DNA of 64,000 bases, from positions 62,001 through 126,000 of the forward strand of contig NZ_BOOR01000037.1 in the NCBI RefSeq assembly GCF_016863335.1. The letters run 5' to 3'. Each line of letters starts with the position of its first letter. Positions within the stretch are counted from its first letter, which is position 1. The notes below the pieces were generated by a model, which saw only the letters and a list, made by a program, of their open reading frames with translations, had not been told where the DNA came from and did no database searches. Positions 16,116 through 24,114 of this stretch are shown piece after piece. The DNA is from Planotetraspora thailandica. Lineage in GTDB: Bacteria; Actinomycetota; Actinomycetes; Streptosporangiales; Streptosporangiaceae. A program made the translations under genes and the position numbers.

Positions 16116-16958
16116 CTAAGGAACGCTCACTGGATCCGCCACCACTCGCCCGGCATCGCCATGACGCAGCCGGGCCAGCGCCCGTTCCGACGGGCTGCCT
16201 GGGTCGGTTTGGAACACGATAATCCTCTGACCGGGAGCGGAGTCGAGGCTTAACCCCTGGTAGCGCAGGGTCAGGTCTCCCGCCACGGGATGGCGGACGC
16301 GCATGGAATCACCGATATCCGTACAGACGTCATGGTGGGCCCAAATTCGTCGAAAGTCCTCGCTTGCCCCCGAGAGTTCCTCAACCAGATCCAGCAATGC
16401 CGGGCAGTCCGCTCCCGCCGTGGCGCGAAGATGGGCCACCCTGAGCCTGGCCTGCGCTTCCCAGTCCACCCATAACTCACGCACCGCAGGGTTGAGGAAG
16501 GCAAAGCGCATGATGTTGTCAGTGTGCTCAAAGCCCTCTTGGAGCGCGGCGAACAACGAATTCTGGGCGAGAACATCCAGAACGTGATTCATCACGAACG
16601 CCGGCTTATCGTCCCAGCTGTCCAGAAGCCGCGACACGTCCGGATGAACCCCAGCCATCGGCTCGGGACACCCGCGCTCACGCGTTCCCATGCGCGCGAG
16701 GAGGTGGAGGTGCTCAGTGGCCTCGGGACCCAGTTGGAAGACCCGCGCGAGGGCGTCAAGCACCTGATCCGACGGCCGGCACTCCCGGCCCTGCTCGAGC
16801 CTGGCGTAGTAATCGGAACTCACGGCCGCCATGGTCGCGACCTCATGCCGACGCAACCCTGGCGTCCGGCGGCGGTCGTTGACCTGCATCAACCCCACCT
16901 GATCAGGGGTGGTGAGCCGGCGGCGCGCGCGGAGAAACTCACCTAAGAGACTGCCCAT
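16116..16958 (-). CDS. XRE-family regulator with MmyB-like ligand domain
   Basis: 280-residue third MmyB-type regulator. N-terminus MGSLLGEFLRARRRLTTPDQVGL with NDRRRTPGLRRHEVATMAAVSSDYYARLEQGRECRPSDQVLDALARVF forms the HTH. The ligand domain shows AFVMNHVLDVLAQNSLFAALQ, FRRIWAHHDVCTDIG and HPVAGDLTLRYQGLSLDSAPGQRIIVFQTDPGS. ATG 16958 is chosen to match the family start; the longer open frame upstream is not coding-like, and no clear ribosome site is visible. Targets unknown; no divergent enzyme gene lies within 500 bp. Confidence 0.88.
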   Translation of the reverse strand: MGSLLGEFLRARRRLTTPDQVGLMQVNDRRRTPGLRRHEVATMAAVSSDYYARLEQGRECRPSDQVLDALARVFQLGPEATEHLHLLARMGTRERGCPEPMAGVHPDVSRLLDSWDDKPAFVMNHVLDVLAQNSLFAALQEGFEHTDNIMRFAFLNPAVRELWVDWEAQARLRVAHLRATAGADCPALLDLVEELSGASEDFRRIWAHHDVCTDIGDSMRVRHPVAGDLTLRYQGLSLDSAPGQRIIVFQTDPGSPSERALARLRHGDAGRVVADPVSVP

Positions 16959-17515
16959 GCTCGGGAGGGTAAGAAACAAGGCGTCAAAGAAACGCAAAGC
17001 GCCTGATCGATGGCGGGCGGGGCCAGGGAGCTCCCGGGCTTCCCACAGGCCCTGCGCCGTCCCTTGACCTGGGGTTTCCTGTCCTGCTCGCAATGGCGTC
17101 TCGCATGATCGGCCCGGACGGGTACGGCTCGGCGATCGCGCATGCACCAGTGAGACGGAGCAACTGTCGGATCCACGCTCACGACCCGCCTGGTCCGGCG
17201 GTGGAAGGTGCAACGCCGGTAATTCCGCTTCCTTACCGATCTGCGCCGTTGAGGAGCAGGCGAACGGGGAAGACCCAGGCTACTACGTAACGTAATGAAT
17301 AGATACTATCCGTGACCAACAGGGCCGAGATGACCGAAGTGCTCTTCATCCTGCCTTTGCCCAGCTTGACCGGCCCGATCAGACTCGGCCTCTTGACCGT
17401 CTACCGCTGCGACCTCCGGGAAAACCTGCATAACGCTGAGACGATCGGCGCTGAGGAACTTCCGGATTACGCGAAGTTGAGGACCCCGACGAGCGAGAGC
17501 GGAGCCTGGTGAAGC
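16959..17515. other. Intergenic region
   Basis: About 555 bp between an MmyB regulator and a lipoprotein gene. A 66-codon frame (17312-17512) has no recognisable features. AT-richer sequence near 17285-17315 (TAACGTAATGAATAGATACTATCC) may be promoter. Nothing else seen. Confidence 0.35.
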
Positions 17516-18079
17516 ATGAGCCATTACAGCAGGCCGAAGGTTCTCGTATCAGCCACAGCGGCCCTCATGCTGACCCTCTCGTCCTGCGCCCGTCAAAGCG
17601 CCGTCGGTCTCCGGGAGTCCAGCCCCAACGCGGGGGCCAGCGCGTCCGCGTACGGCATCCTGCTGAGAAATGCGTTCATCATCGGTGGTCCCGCCGGAGC
17701 CCCGCTGCAACCGGGCGCGCACGCACCCATGTATCTGATCCTGATCAGCCAGAGCGCCACGCCCGATCAGCTTGTCGCCGTGAATGGCCGGCCCACATTC
17801 CAAAGCGCCGTCATCCCTGCAGGCGGGCTCCCGATTCCAGCACGGCAGATCGTCGGCAAAGGCCCGGCCCCTGAGGTGCTGCTGACAGGGCTGACCCGTC
17901 CACTCCACAGCGGCGGCTTCGTCGCGGTGGAGTTCGTCTTCCAGAACGCCGGAACGATAAGGACCCAGGTCCCGGTACGGCCTCCCACACTGTGGCGCAC
18001 CACGTACTCGCCCTGGCCCTCCCCCTTCCCGTCCCGACAGACGCCACCCCTCCAGACAGCTCGACCGGCCTCCGGTTAG
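17516..18079 (+). CDS. LpqE-like / copper chaperone PCu(A)C-type lipoprotein
   Basis: 187-residue exported lipoprotein. The signal peptide VLVSATAALMLTLSSC ends in a lipobox with the modified Cys at about residue 24. The mature part (~42-160) resembles the actinobacterial LpqE/PCu(A)C beta-sandwich: AYGILLRNAFIIGGPAGAPLQPGAHAPMYLILISQSATPDQLVAV, then LLTGLTRPLHSGGFVAVEFVFQNAGTIRTQVPV. The canonical H(M)x(n)M copper ligands of true PCu(A)C proteins are not evident, as in LpqE. The last 30 residues (serine/proline-rich) do not match and may be low-complexity or follow a frameshift. Sequence 18080-18228 has an open plus frame (AYGEGDTEMTLCWTIVNTETGPL) that I cannot assign. Confidence 0.65.
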   Translation: MSHYSRPKVLVSATAALMLTLSSCARQSAVGLRESSPNAGASASAYGILLRNAFIIGGPAGAPLQPGAHAPMYLILISQSATPDQLVAVNGRPTFQSAVIPAGGLPIPARQIVGKGPAPEVLLTGLTRPLHSGGFVAVEFVFQNAGTIRTQVPVRPPTLWRTTYSPWPSPFPSRQTPPLQTARPASG

Positions 18080-18228
18080 CCTCCACCTCTGCGCCATGCG
18101 GGCACCGAGGGCACCCCCCAGGCCGCCGCGTACGGCGAGGGCGACACCGAGATGACGCTGTGCTGGACGATCGTGAACACCGAGACCGGCCCGCTGCACC
18201 GAGGTGGAGGAGAGGTGCTCTGCGCTGA

Positions 18229-18900
18229 TCAGCTCAGCAGGGCGGGGAGGTCGGCCACGCCCGGCAGCAGGTGCGTGTGACGCTCGGCGCCCAGGCCGGT
18301 GGCGTCGAGCTTGCCCGTGAGGACTCCGACGACGAACCCGGCGCCGGCGTTGACCCCGGCCTGCAGGTCACGGATGGTGTCACCGGCGACGAGCACCCGC
18401 GCCACGTCATGTACGCCGGTGGCCTCCATCGCACGGAAGATCATGTAGGGGGCTGGACGGCCGGCGGCGACGTCGTCCACGCACACGACCGCGTCGACCA
18501 CGCTGGAGTCCCAGCCAAGGGTGTTCAGCAGGGCGTCGGTGACCTCGCGGTCGAACCCTGTGGTCAGCGCCACCTTGATCCCGGCGGCGCGGACGCGGCT
18601 GAGCGCCTCGGGGACGCCGGGCAGCGGGACCGGCGGCCGGTCGCGGTAGGACTTGTCGAGCCGGGCACGGAAGTCGGCGAACGCCGCGTCGACGATCACC
18701 GACTCGACCGCACGGCCGAGGTGCTCTTCCAGCAGGTGCTGGATCGCCTCGCGCTTGCCGGCGCCCATCCAGCGCTGGATGTCCGCTTCCGAGGGCCTGC
18801 CTCCCGCCGCGGTGACGGCTTCGGCCAGCGCCTCGTACACGGCGCCGTACTCCTCGATCGTCGTCCCGGCCATGTCCAGGACCATCAGTTCGATGGGCAT
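18229..18900 (-). CDS. Phosphonatase-like HAD hydrolase (TIGR03351 type)
   Basis: 223-residue cytoplasmic HAD-superfamily enzyme of the phosphonatase-like family. Motif I is LDMAGTTIEEYG (nucleophile Asp8 followed by Ala, the phosphonatase pattern). The cap domain contains RWMGAGKREAIQHLLEEHLG, where phosphonatases carry a catalytic Lys. Motif II is ALTTGFD, and motif III/IV include KLDAT-adjacent GRPAPYMIF and VLVAGDTIRDLQAGVNAGAG. ATG 18900 follows GAGG. It lies 23 bp downstream of a GntR regulator and opposite an FAD oxidoreductase of a type that accompanies phosphonate-degradation genes, so a phosphonate substrate is likely but unproved. Confidence 0.85.
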   Translation of the reverse strand: MPIELMVLDMAGTTIEEYGAVYEALAEAVTAAGGRPSEADIQRWMGAGKREAIQHLLEEHLGRAVESVIVDAAFADFRARLDKSYRDRPPVPLPGVPEALSRVRAAGIKVALTTGFDREVTDALLNTLGWDSSVVDAVVCVDDVAAGRPAPYMIFRAMEATGVHDVARVLVAGDTIRDLQAGVNAGAGFVVGVLTGKLDATGLGAERHTHLLPGVADLPALLS

Positions 18901-18923
18901 GAGTTCCTCACTTGGTGATGTGT

Positions 18924-19691
18924 TCACAGGCTGCCGGTGGGGGCCGGCCGCCAGGCTCGCGCGACCGACGGGTGCGCCTGCTCGGCGTTCTCGATGGTGA
19001 AGGTGACCACGTCGGGCCGATAGCGGTCGTCGGAGTATTCGTACGGCTCGCCGGACGCGCTGCCGGCGCGGCGGCGTTCCCGCAACAGCGGCGCGCCCTC
19101 GGGGATCTCGAGGAGCGAGGCATCCGTGGGATCGGCGGCGACGGCGTCGAACACGTGCCGGGCGACGCTGAGGTCGACTCCCTGGTCGGCCAGATACGCG
19201 TAGATCGATCTTTTGTCCGGGTCGAAGTCGAAGCTGAGGAGCAGGCGCCCCACCGACTCCACGAAGGTCGTCCTCTCGACCATCGTCGGCCGGTCGTCCA
19301 GCAGGCGCAGCCGCACCAACTCGACGACGAAATCGCCTTCGTCGATGGCCAGGGCGTCGGCAACCTCCTGGCGTGCGGGCCTGCGCGCTATCTCCAGCGT
19401 GCGCTGCCCCGGAGTGCGGCCCAGGCTGCGGGCCCAGCGGGAGAACGACAGCAGTGTCTGGAACGGCTGCGGCACCTGGCTCGTCCGCACGATCGGCGGA
19501 CGGCCGCGACCCCCGCCGATCAGCCCCTCGGCGCGCAGCGCGCTGAGCGCCTGGCGCACCGGCCCGCGCGAGGCCGCCCACTCCTCGCACAGTTGCGACT
19601 CGGACGGCAGGGGCGACCCGACGGGCAGGTCACCGCGCGCGATGCGACGACGCAGATCCTCGGCGATGCGCTGGTACAGAGGCCCCTCCAC
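18924..19691 (-). CDS. GntR/HutC-family regulator (UTRA domain)
   Basis: 255-residue regulator. The GntR winged HTH (residues 3-70) reads LYQRIAEDLRRRIARGDLPVGSPLPSESQLCEEWAASRGPVRQALSALRAEGLI. The UTRA effector domain (~90-240) includes VVELVRLRLLDDRPTMVERTTFV and APLLRERRRAGSASGEPYEYSDDRYRPDVVTFTIE. PhnF-like GntR proteins of this layout control phosphonate genes. The GTG start at 19691 is the family start; the ribosome site is weak. It is upstream of and co-oriented with the HAD gene and divergent from the FAD oxidoreductase; a 16-bp palindrome on that gene's start codon is its likely operator. Confidence 0.9.
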   Translation of the reverse strand: MEGPLYQRIAEDLRRRIARGDLPVGSPLPSESQLCEEWAASRGPVRQALSALRAEGLIGGGRGRPPIVRTSQVPQPFQTLLSFSRWARSLGRTPGQRTLEIARRPARQEVADALAIDEGDFVVELVRLRLLDDRPTMVERTTFVESVGRLLLSFDFDPDKRSIYAYLADQGVDLSVARHVFDAVAADPTDASLLEIPEGAPLLRERRRAGSASGEPYEYSDDRYRPDVVTFTIENAEQAHPSVARAWRPAPTGSL

Positions 19692-19840
19692 AAGGCTTGA
19701 CTATACATCTCGTCCATGTCGGCACAAGTGGGATGCAATGCGGTCACCACCATGCTGAGCACGGAAGATGAACCGCTGGACAACGAGCGTCGACAGCTGT
19801 CGCCGACCTGTTGACGTGCCGTTGAATACTGGTGAATCCT

Positions 19841-19856
19841 ACTTGTCATGACAAGT
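19841..19856. promoter_or_regulatory. Probable GntR operator on a start codon
   Basis: ACTTGTCA/TGACAAGT, a perfect 16-bp palindrome whose centre covers the ATG (19848) of the FAD oxidoreductase. GntR/HutC sites have this GT..AC symmetry and size. A related half-site (TTGACTATAC) lies near the GntR start at about 19698-19707. Confidence 0.65.
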
Positions 19857-20984
19857 GGACCTCTGCTCGCCGGATCCTCCGACCACGCCGACGTCGTCAT
19901 CGTCGGAGCCGGGATCGTTGGTCTCGCACACGCCGTCGAGGCCGTGCGCCACGGCTGTTCCGTCGTGGTGATCGAGCGCGACGACCGGGCCGTCGGCGCG
20001 TCGGTGCGGAACTTCGGGCACGGCTGCTTCACCGCCCAGAGCGGCCGGGCTCTGGGGTACGCGATGGCCGCGCGTCCCGTCTGGGTCCGTCTGGCGAAAG
20101 AGGCGGGCTTCTGGCTCCGCGAAAGCGGCACGGTCGTGGTCGCTCGTGCCGACGACGAGCGGGCCGTGCTCGAGGAGTTCCGCGAGTCCCGCGGCGATCA
20201 GGTGGAGTTGCTCGACCGGGCGGACGTCGAGGCCCGCATGCCGATCGGCGCGGACGTCGTCGGAGGCGCGTGGCTCCCGCAGGACATCCGGGTCGATCCC
20301 CGGGAGGCCGCCCGCATGATCGCGGCCTGGCTACTCACCCAGGGCGTACGGTTCCAGTGGGCCACGACCGCCCTGGGGATTGAGGCGGGTCTGGTCAGGA
20401 CGAGCCGCGGCGAGGTCTCCGCCGACCACGTCATCGTCGCGGTGGGCCACGATGTGGACAGGTACTTCCCGGGCCTCGCGGAAGAGGCCGGCGTCGTCCG
20501 GTGCGCGTTGCAGATGTTGCGCGTCGAGGGCCCCCATAACCGGGTCATCGACCCCGCCGTCTTGAGCGGCTTCTCCCTGCTGCGGTACTCGGGGTTCGAG
20601 GCCTGCCCGTCGCTGCAGGCGGTACGCGAACGTCTGGGCGTCGACCACCCGGATCTTGTGGCCGCCGGGCTGAACCTCATGTTCACCCAACGCCCGGACG
20701 GTGATCTGACCATCGGGGACACCCACACCTACGGCCGCACGCTCGACCCGTTCGACTATGAGGCCCTCGACGACGCGATCCTCGGGCAGATCGCCTCGCT
20801 TCTCGGTTACGCGCGACTGACCGTCCGGGAGCGCTGGCGTGGCGTCTACGCCTCCTCGCCCGACCGCGAGTTCCTCGTGGAGACCCCCGAGCCCGGCGTC
20901 CGGGTCGTCTCGGTCACCTCGGGGATCGGCATGACCACGGCGCTGGGCCTCGCGCAGGACGTTGTCGAAGGGATGCTCGCCTGA
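19848..20984 (+). CDS. FAD-dependent oxidoreductase, TIGR03364 type
   Basis: 378-residue DAO-fold flavoenzyme: N-terminal FAD motif VVIVGAGIVGLAHAVEAVRHGCSVVVIERDDRAVGASVRNFGHGCF (residues ~17-60), the VRNFGHG segment typical of TIGR03364, and a C-terminal FAD contact VTSGIGMTTALGLAQDVVEGML. Members of this group occur beside phosphonatase-like hydrolases and 2-aminoethylphosphonate genes, and oxidise amine substrates related to aminoethylphosphonate. Here it is divergent from a GntR-HAD pair. No phosphonate transporter or transaminase is in the window. A palindrome covers the ATG, leaving little leader, so the repressor site may also shape translation. Confidence 0.87.
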   Translation: MTSGPLLAGSSDHADVVIVGAGIVGLAHAVEAVRHGCSVVVIERDDRAVGASVRNFGHGCFTAQSGRALGYAMAARPVWVRLAKEAGFWLRESGTVVVARADDERAVLEEFRESRGDQVELLDRADVEARMPIGADVVGGAWLPQDIRVDPREAARMIAAWLLTQGVRFQWATTALGIEAGLVRTSRGEVSADHVIVAVGHDVDRYFPGLAEEAGVVRCALQMLRVEGPHNRVIDPAVLSGFSLLRYSGFEACPSLQAVRERLGVDHPDLVAAGLNLMFTQRPDGDLTIGDTHTYGRTLDPFDYEALDDAILGQIASLLGYARLTVRERWRGVYASSPDREFLVETPEPGVRVVSVTSGIGMTTALGLAQDVVEGMLA

Positions 20985-21086
20985 CTGCGTGTGGGCAGCC
21001 CACTGCTCCTCGACGGGCGGTTCTCGGTTTCCGAGGTGCGCCGATCATCCGTAACGCCGTGATGCTGCACACCGAGTAGGCGGCGC

Positions 21087-21626
21087 TCAGCCCGTACCGA
21101 CGAGCGCGTCGATCCCCTTGCGCCAGGTGGTGTCGAGATCGGCGCCGGGCGGGAAACGTTGGTTCAGCTCGAGGATGACCATGCCGTGCGCAAAGGCCCA
21201 GATGGCCCGTGCGCGTTCGCGGTCACCGCCGGTGGCGTCGAGGAGCGGCATCGCGGCCGCCTCCTCGACACCGGAGGCGAGCAGGTCGCGGCGCAGAGGC
21301 CGCTCGGTCATCAGCCGATAGAGGTTCGGCTGACGGCGCGCGAAGGCGCGGTAGGCGGCGATGAGGGCGGCGATCGGGGCGTCGGATCGATGGACGGCCT
21401 CCCCGAACAGTTCGGCCTGCTCTTCGAAGCCGACCGAGATCAGCGCCGCCTCCAGTGCCTGCTTGTCGCGGAGGTGCTCGTAGATCGAGGATGCGCGGAT
21501 CCCGAGTTGGTCGGCGAGGCGACGCATCGACAGTGCGTCGGGGCCCTCCCGCTCGAGGAGTTGCCGCGCGGTCTGCACGATCTCCCGGGCTCGTGGAGTG
21601 AGCCGGCTCAGTGCGTGGAAAGCCAT
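21087..21626 (-). CDS. TetR-family transcriptional regulator
   Basis: 179-residue TetR regulator. HTH: RLTPRAREIVQTARQLLEREGPDALSMRRLADQLGIRASSIYEHLRDKQALEAALI (residues ~8-60; recognition helix ASSIYEHL). The C-terminal domain is WHG/TetR_C-like: FARRQPNLYRLMTERPLRRDL, RARAIWAFAHGMVILELNQRFPPGAD. ATG 21626 lies 8 nt after GGAAGG. It diverges from a two-gene membrane-protein unit; the 75-bp gap contains a double palindrome that should be its operator and lets it repress both directions. Confidence 0.92.
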   Translation of the reverse strand: MAFHALSRLTPRAREIVQTARQLLEREGPDALSMRRLADQLGIRASSIYEHLRDKQALEAALISVGFEEQAELFGEAVHRSDAPIAALIAAYRAFARRQPNLYRLMTERPLRRDLLASGVEEAAAMPLLDATGGDRERARAIWAFAHGMVILELNQRFPPGADLDTTWRKGIDALVGTG

Positions 21627-21646
21627 TCGTCCCACCTTCCCGGAAT

Positions 21647-21687
21647 GCCCTAACGGTGTTAGGGTAGCGCCCTAACACCGTTAGGGC
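21647..21687. promoter_or_regulatory. Double palindromic TetR operator
   Basis: Two 17-bp palindromes, CCCTAACGGTGTTAGGG (21648-21664) and CCCTAACACCGTTAGGG (21670-21686), sit 22 bp centre to centre; the second is also the reverse complement of the first, making the whole 41 bp symmetric. Both carry the same CCTAAC...GTTAGG half-sites. Located between the TetR gene and the membrane-protein unit. Confidence 0.85.
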
Positions 21688-21701
21688 GAAAGGTAACGTC
21701 G

Positions 21702-22130
21702 ATGCCCGCTCCCCCATCCCTTCACGTCGAGACCAGCACCGGCTCCGCGCGGATCCGTGACCTCATCGCGCGGGTCCTGCTCCTCCTCGCCGCCGTAGGC
21801 GCCCTCGCCGCGGTGGCCACCGCAGTGGGCGTCGTCGCGGACGCCGGACCGGCCACGCGGATGGTCGAGACCTGGCGCATGCTCGGCTTCGGTGTCTTTA
21901 CGGGTGTGTTCCTGCTGCTGGCCTACCGCCCCCGGCTCTACGCCGGGATCTGGGAGCTCGCCGTCCTCAACAAGCTCGGCCTGACCCTGGCCGCCCTGTC
22001 CTTCGGCAGCGGGACCGACGGCGCCGGCGAGGCGCTGATCGCCGACGGAGCGGTCACGCTCATCCTGCTGGCCGCGTATGTGCTCAGCCGGGGCTGGACA
22101 GCCTGGTCGACCGCAAGGGCCGTGGCGTGA
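21702..22130 (+). CDS. Hypothetical four-helix membrane protein, TetR-controlled
   Basis: 142-residue integral membrane protein with four hydrophobic helices (LIARVLLLLAAVGALAAVATAVGVVA; MLGFGVFTGVFLLLAY; WELAVLNKLGLTLAALSF; GAVTLILLAAYVLSRGW). It starts 15 bp after the double TetR operator, so the repressor is expected to control it tightly. Its stop overlaps the next start. No family name recognised; the layout (YRPRLYAGIWELAVLNK) recalls other small actinobacterial membrane proteins next to TetR genes. Confidence 0.7.
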   Translation: MPAPPSLHVETSTGSARIRDLIARVLLLLAAVGALAAVATAVGVVADAGPATRMVETWRMLGFGVFTGVFLLLAYRPRLYAGIWELAVLNKLGLTLAALSFGSGTDGAGEALIADGAVTLILLAAYVLSRGWTAWSTARAVA

Positions 22131-22510
22131 TGCAGGGCGTCCACGACCGCCCGCCGAACGCCGCTCCGGACTCGCTGACCGCGGCCGCACCACGCTTTCT
22201 GATCGAGATCATCGCTTGGGTCGCCGTGCCATGGGCGCTCGCGTCATATTCGATCTGGCTCGCCGTGCTGGCCGACATCGTGCTGATCGGCCTGCCCACC
22301 GTCTTCGGCATGCCGGGAGCCAAGAAGCAGCGGAACCCGATCCCGATCCCGCCCGGGCCGGCCATCGCGCTCGAACTGCTCCAGCCGGCCGCCGCCTGCG
22401 CAGGCGCCATCGCGGCCTGGCCCACGGTAGTGGCGTCCGTCGTGGTCGTGGCGTCACTCGCGGCTTGTCTCCTGCAGCTCCCCCGATGGCGCTGGATGCT
22501 CAGCCAGTGA
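22130..22510 (+). CDS. Small membrane protein, possible DUF2568-type
   Basis: 126-residue membrane protein translationally coupled to the previous gene (TGATG overlap; a GTG at 22127 is an alternative start). Three to four hydrophobic segments: FLIEIIAWVAVPWALASYSIWLAVLADIVLIGLPTVFG, LLQPAAACAGAIAAWPTVVASVVVVASLAACLL. The GMPGAKKQRNPIPIPPGPAIALELL stretch resembles the loop of small YrdB/DUF2568-like proteins; this match is from memory and tentative. Function unknown; shares the TetR-regulated promoter. Confidence 0.65.
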   Translation: MQGVHDRPPNAAPDSLTAAAPRFLIEIIAWVAVPWALASYSIWLAVLADIVLIGLPTVFGMPGAKKQRNPIPIPPGPAIALELLQPAAACAGAIAAWPTVVASVVVVASLAACLLQLPRWRWMLSQ

Positions 22511-22787
22511 GTCGCGAGAAGAACCGCACGTACGCCGCCCATGGTAGGGCAGCCACTGAGCTTCACGATCTTCACGGCCCCAGCTCGGTATCGGCTCAGT
22601 CGTACAGCGGGAATGCGACACCCCACCGAGTGGCGCGTGAAGGAAACGGACCTCAGCCGACGGAATGGAGTGCCGGTCAAATCGTCCTAATTCCTGTTGA
22701 TCTCCTAGACGAGGCCCGACGCCCCACCCGACGATGGATTGACGATCCCAGATCCCCGCGAACGGCCCAGATCGGACAGGAGGCACC

Positions 22788-23006
22788 ATGTACGGAAAAC
22801 GACTCCTTAGCTTGCTCGGCCTCGCATTCCTTCCCATCCTGGCCCTCGGGTCGACGCAGATAGCCCAGTCCACGCTCACCCACGTCCCAGCGAAGGCTTC
22901 GGTCGCCAGCACTCTGGAGCACCCGATGATCGGCCAGTCCCAGTCAGAGGACGCGGAGCAGCCCGAGGTCGTGGCCACGCACACGCCTGGGCACCGGCGG
23001 TACTAG
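22788..23006 (+). CDS. Small secreted or membrane-anchored peptide
   Basis: 72-residue protein: basic start (MYGKR), one hydrophobic segment LLSLLGLAFLPILALGS, then a hydrophilic tail rich in Ser, Glu and His. ATG 22788 has a strong GGAGG site 4-5 nt upstream, the main evidence that it is real. It could be a short exported peptide or an N-terminally anchored protein. No homologue recognised. The preceding 277 bp hold no gene that I can see. Confidence 0.5.
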   Translation: MYGKRLLSLLGLAFLPILALGSTQIAQSTLTHVPAKASVASTLEHPMIGQSQSEDAEQPEVVATHTPGHRRY

Positions 23007-23829
23007 GACCAGCGCCGCGAACGCTCTCGCAGATATCCCTAGGACGCATGATCCACGCGGCATGACCGCCAACGAGAGCCCAGCACAACGAAGCTCCGCC
23101 GGCTGACGGGCCGGCCATGTACGTCAACTCGGCCTCCGGTCTTACTGGGGCCGAGTTCATATGCACCGTAACCAGGACCAGATCGACAGCGCGACGGCCA
23201 CCAGACGGAACAGATGGTTGCCGCGTTAGTCCCGGCCGGATTGATCGGTCGTCGTCGCCGGCAGGTAGCAGCGCACGCAGCCGTAACCGCGTGCCGGCCA
23301 GTGCGTCGAGCGTCTCGGGGGACCGCGTCCCCATGTCCTCGTAGAACTCGATCCTGCGTCGGCACAGCGCGATCTCCAGGCCAAGCCGCGTCTCGTCGTC
23401 CAGCCGATCGTCGCCCAGGAGCTGACCCGCCCGGTCGAGCAGCGCCGAACGCTCCCGCGTCCCCATCGCCGGCAGCCCGCCCGACACCGGACCGCCGTCG
23501 TCCCTCTCCTCGCCGGGTGCCCACGCGTCCAGCCGGGCGAGCAACCCGGCCAGCTGGTCAGGAGCGGTGAGGACATCTCCGGCCTGTTCCGGCCACAACC
23601 ACGCCTGCAGGAACCGCATCAGGAAGTCTTGCTCCGCCGCCGCGTGACGCACCCGCGCGGCGGGATCGTCAAGGTCGCCCAGGTCGGCCGCGACCCGTTC
23701 CCAGCCCGTGCCCTTGACTCGTTCGTACAGCACCGCCGCGTCCACCAGCCGACGGGCCGCCTCCAGCAGCCGCACCGCGTCGGCAACGAACTCGCCGTCG
23801 CGGGCGTGCCGGTCGGCCCTCGTCGGCAC
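22876..23829 (-). CDS. Conserved hypothetical protein, 3' end probably decayed
   Basis: The part coding for roughly 23829-23229 looks genuine: alanine/arginine-rich helices DGEFVADAVRLLEAARRLVDAAVLYERVKGTGWERVAADLGD, MRFLQAWLWPEQAGD, and LDDETRLGLEIALCRRRIEFYEDMGTRSPETLDALAGTRLRLRALLPA. The last segment resembles C-terminal repeats of unnamed actinobacterial proteins; the WERVAADLGD segment is HTH-like. Beyond ~23229 the frame stays open to 22876 but composition becomes random and it overlaps a small plus-strand gene, so the native stop was probably lost by frameshift. Start uncertain (GTG 23829 after GGAGGG; a TTG at 24009 is farther out). Confidence 0.4.
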   Translation of the reverse strand: MPTRADRHARDGEFVADAVRLLEAARRLVDAAVLYERVKGTGWERVAADLGDLDDPAARVRHAAAEQDFLMRFLQAWLWPEQAGDVLTAPDQLAGLLARLDAWAPGEERDDGGPVSGGLPAMGTRERSALLDRAGQLLGDDRLDDETRLGLEIALCRRRIEFYEDMGTRSPETLDALAGTRLRLRALLPAGDDDRSIRPGLTRQPSVPSGGRRAVDLVLVTVHMNSAPVRPEAELTYMAGPSAGGASLCWALVGGHAAWIMRPRDICESVRGAGPSTAGAQACAWPRPRAAPRPLTGTGRSSGAPECWRPKPSLGRG

Positions 23830-24114
23830 CAGCTCGGCCGCCCCCTCCGACAGTTCCCTCGCCTGCTCGCCGTGCCCATGCCGTGAGTGCGGACCGTAAT
23901 GTCGGCCACGTCCAGAAGGGGTCGGAGTGGTCGGTAAATGACAAATAAGAACAAATAGCCCATCGACACAGGCAGGCGAATTCGTCACAACCTCGTCACG
24001 ACCACACAAAGCGTGGCAACCAACACAAATACCGAATCGTCGTCATGGCATGACCGATCAAGCTCCTGCCTGTACGACCTTCCAGGAGCGCTCACAGGGG
24101 GAGACCGCCAGCCC

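Noticed and set aside
17312-17512. 66-codon frame before the LpqE-like gene
   Set aside because: GTG-type start without ribosome site and no similarity recognised; left in the intergenic note.
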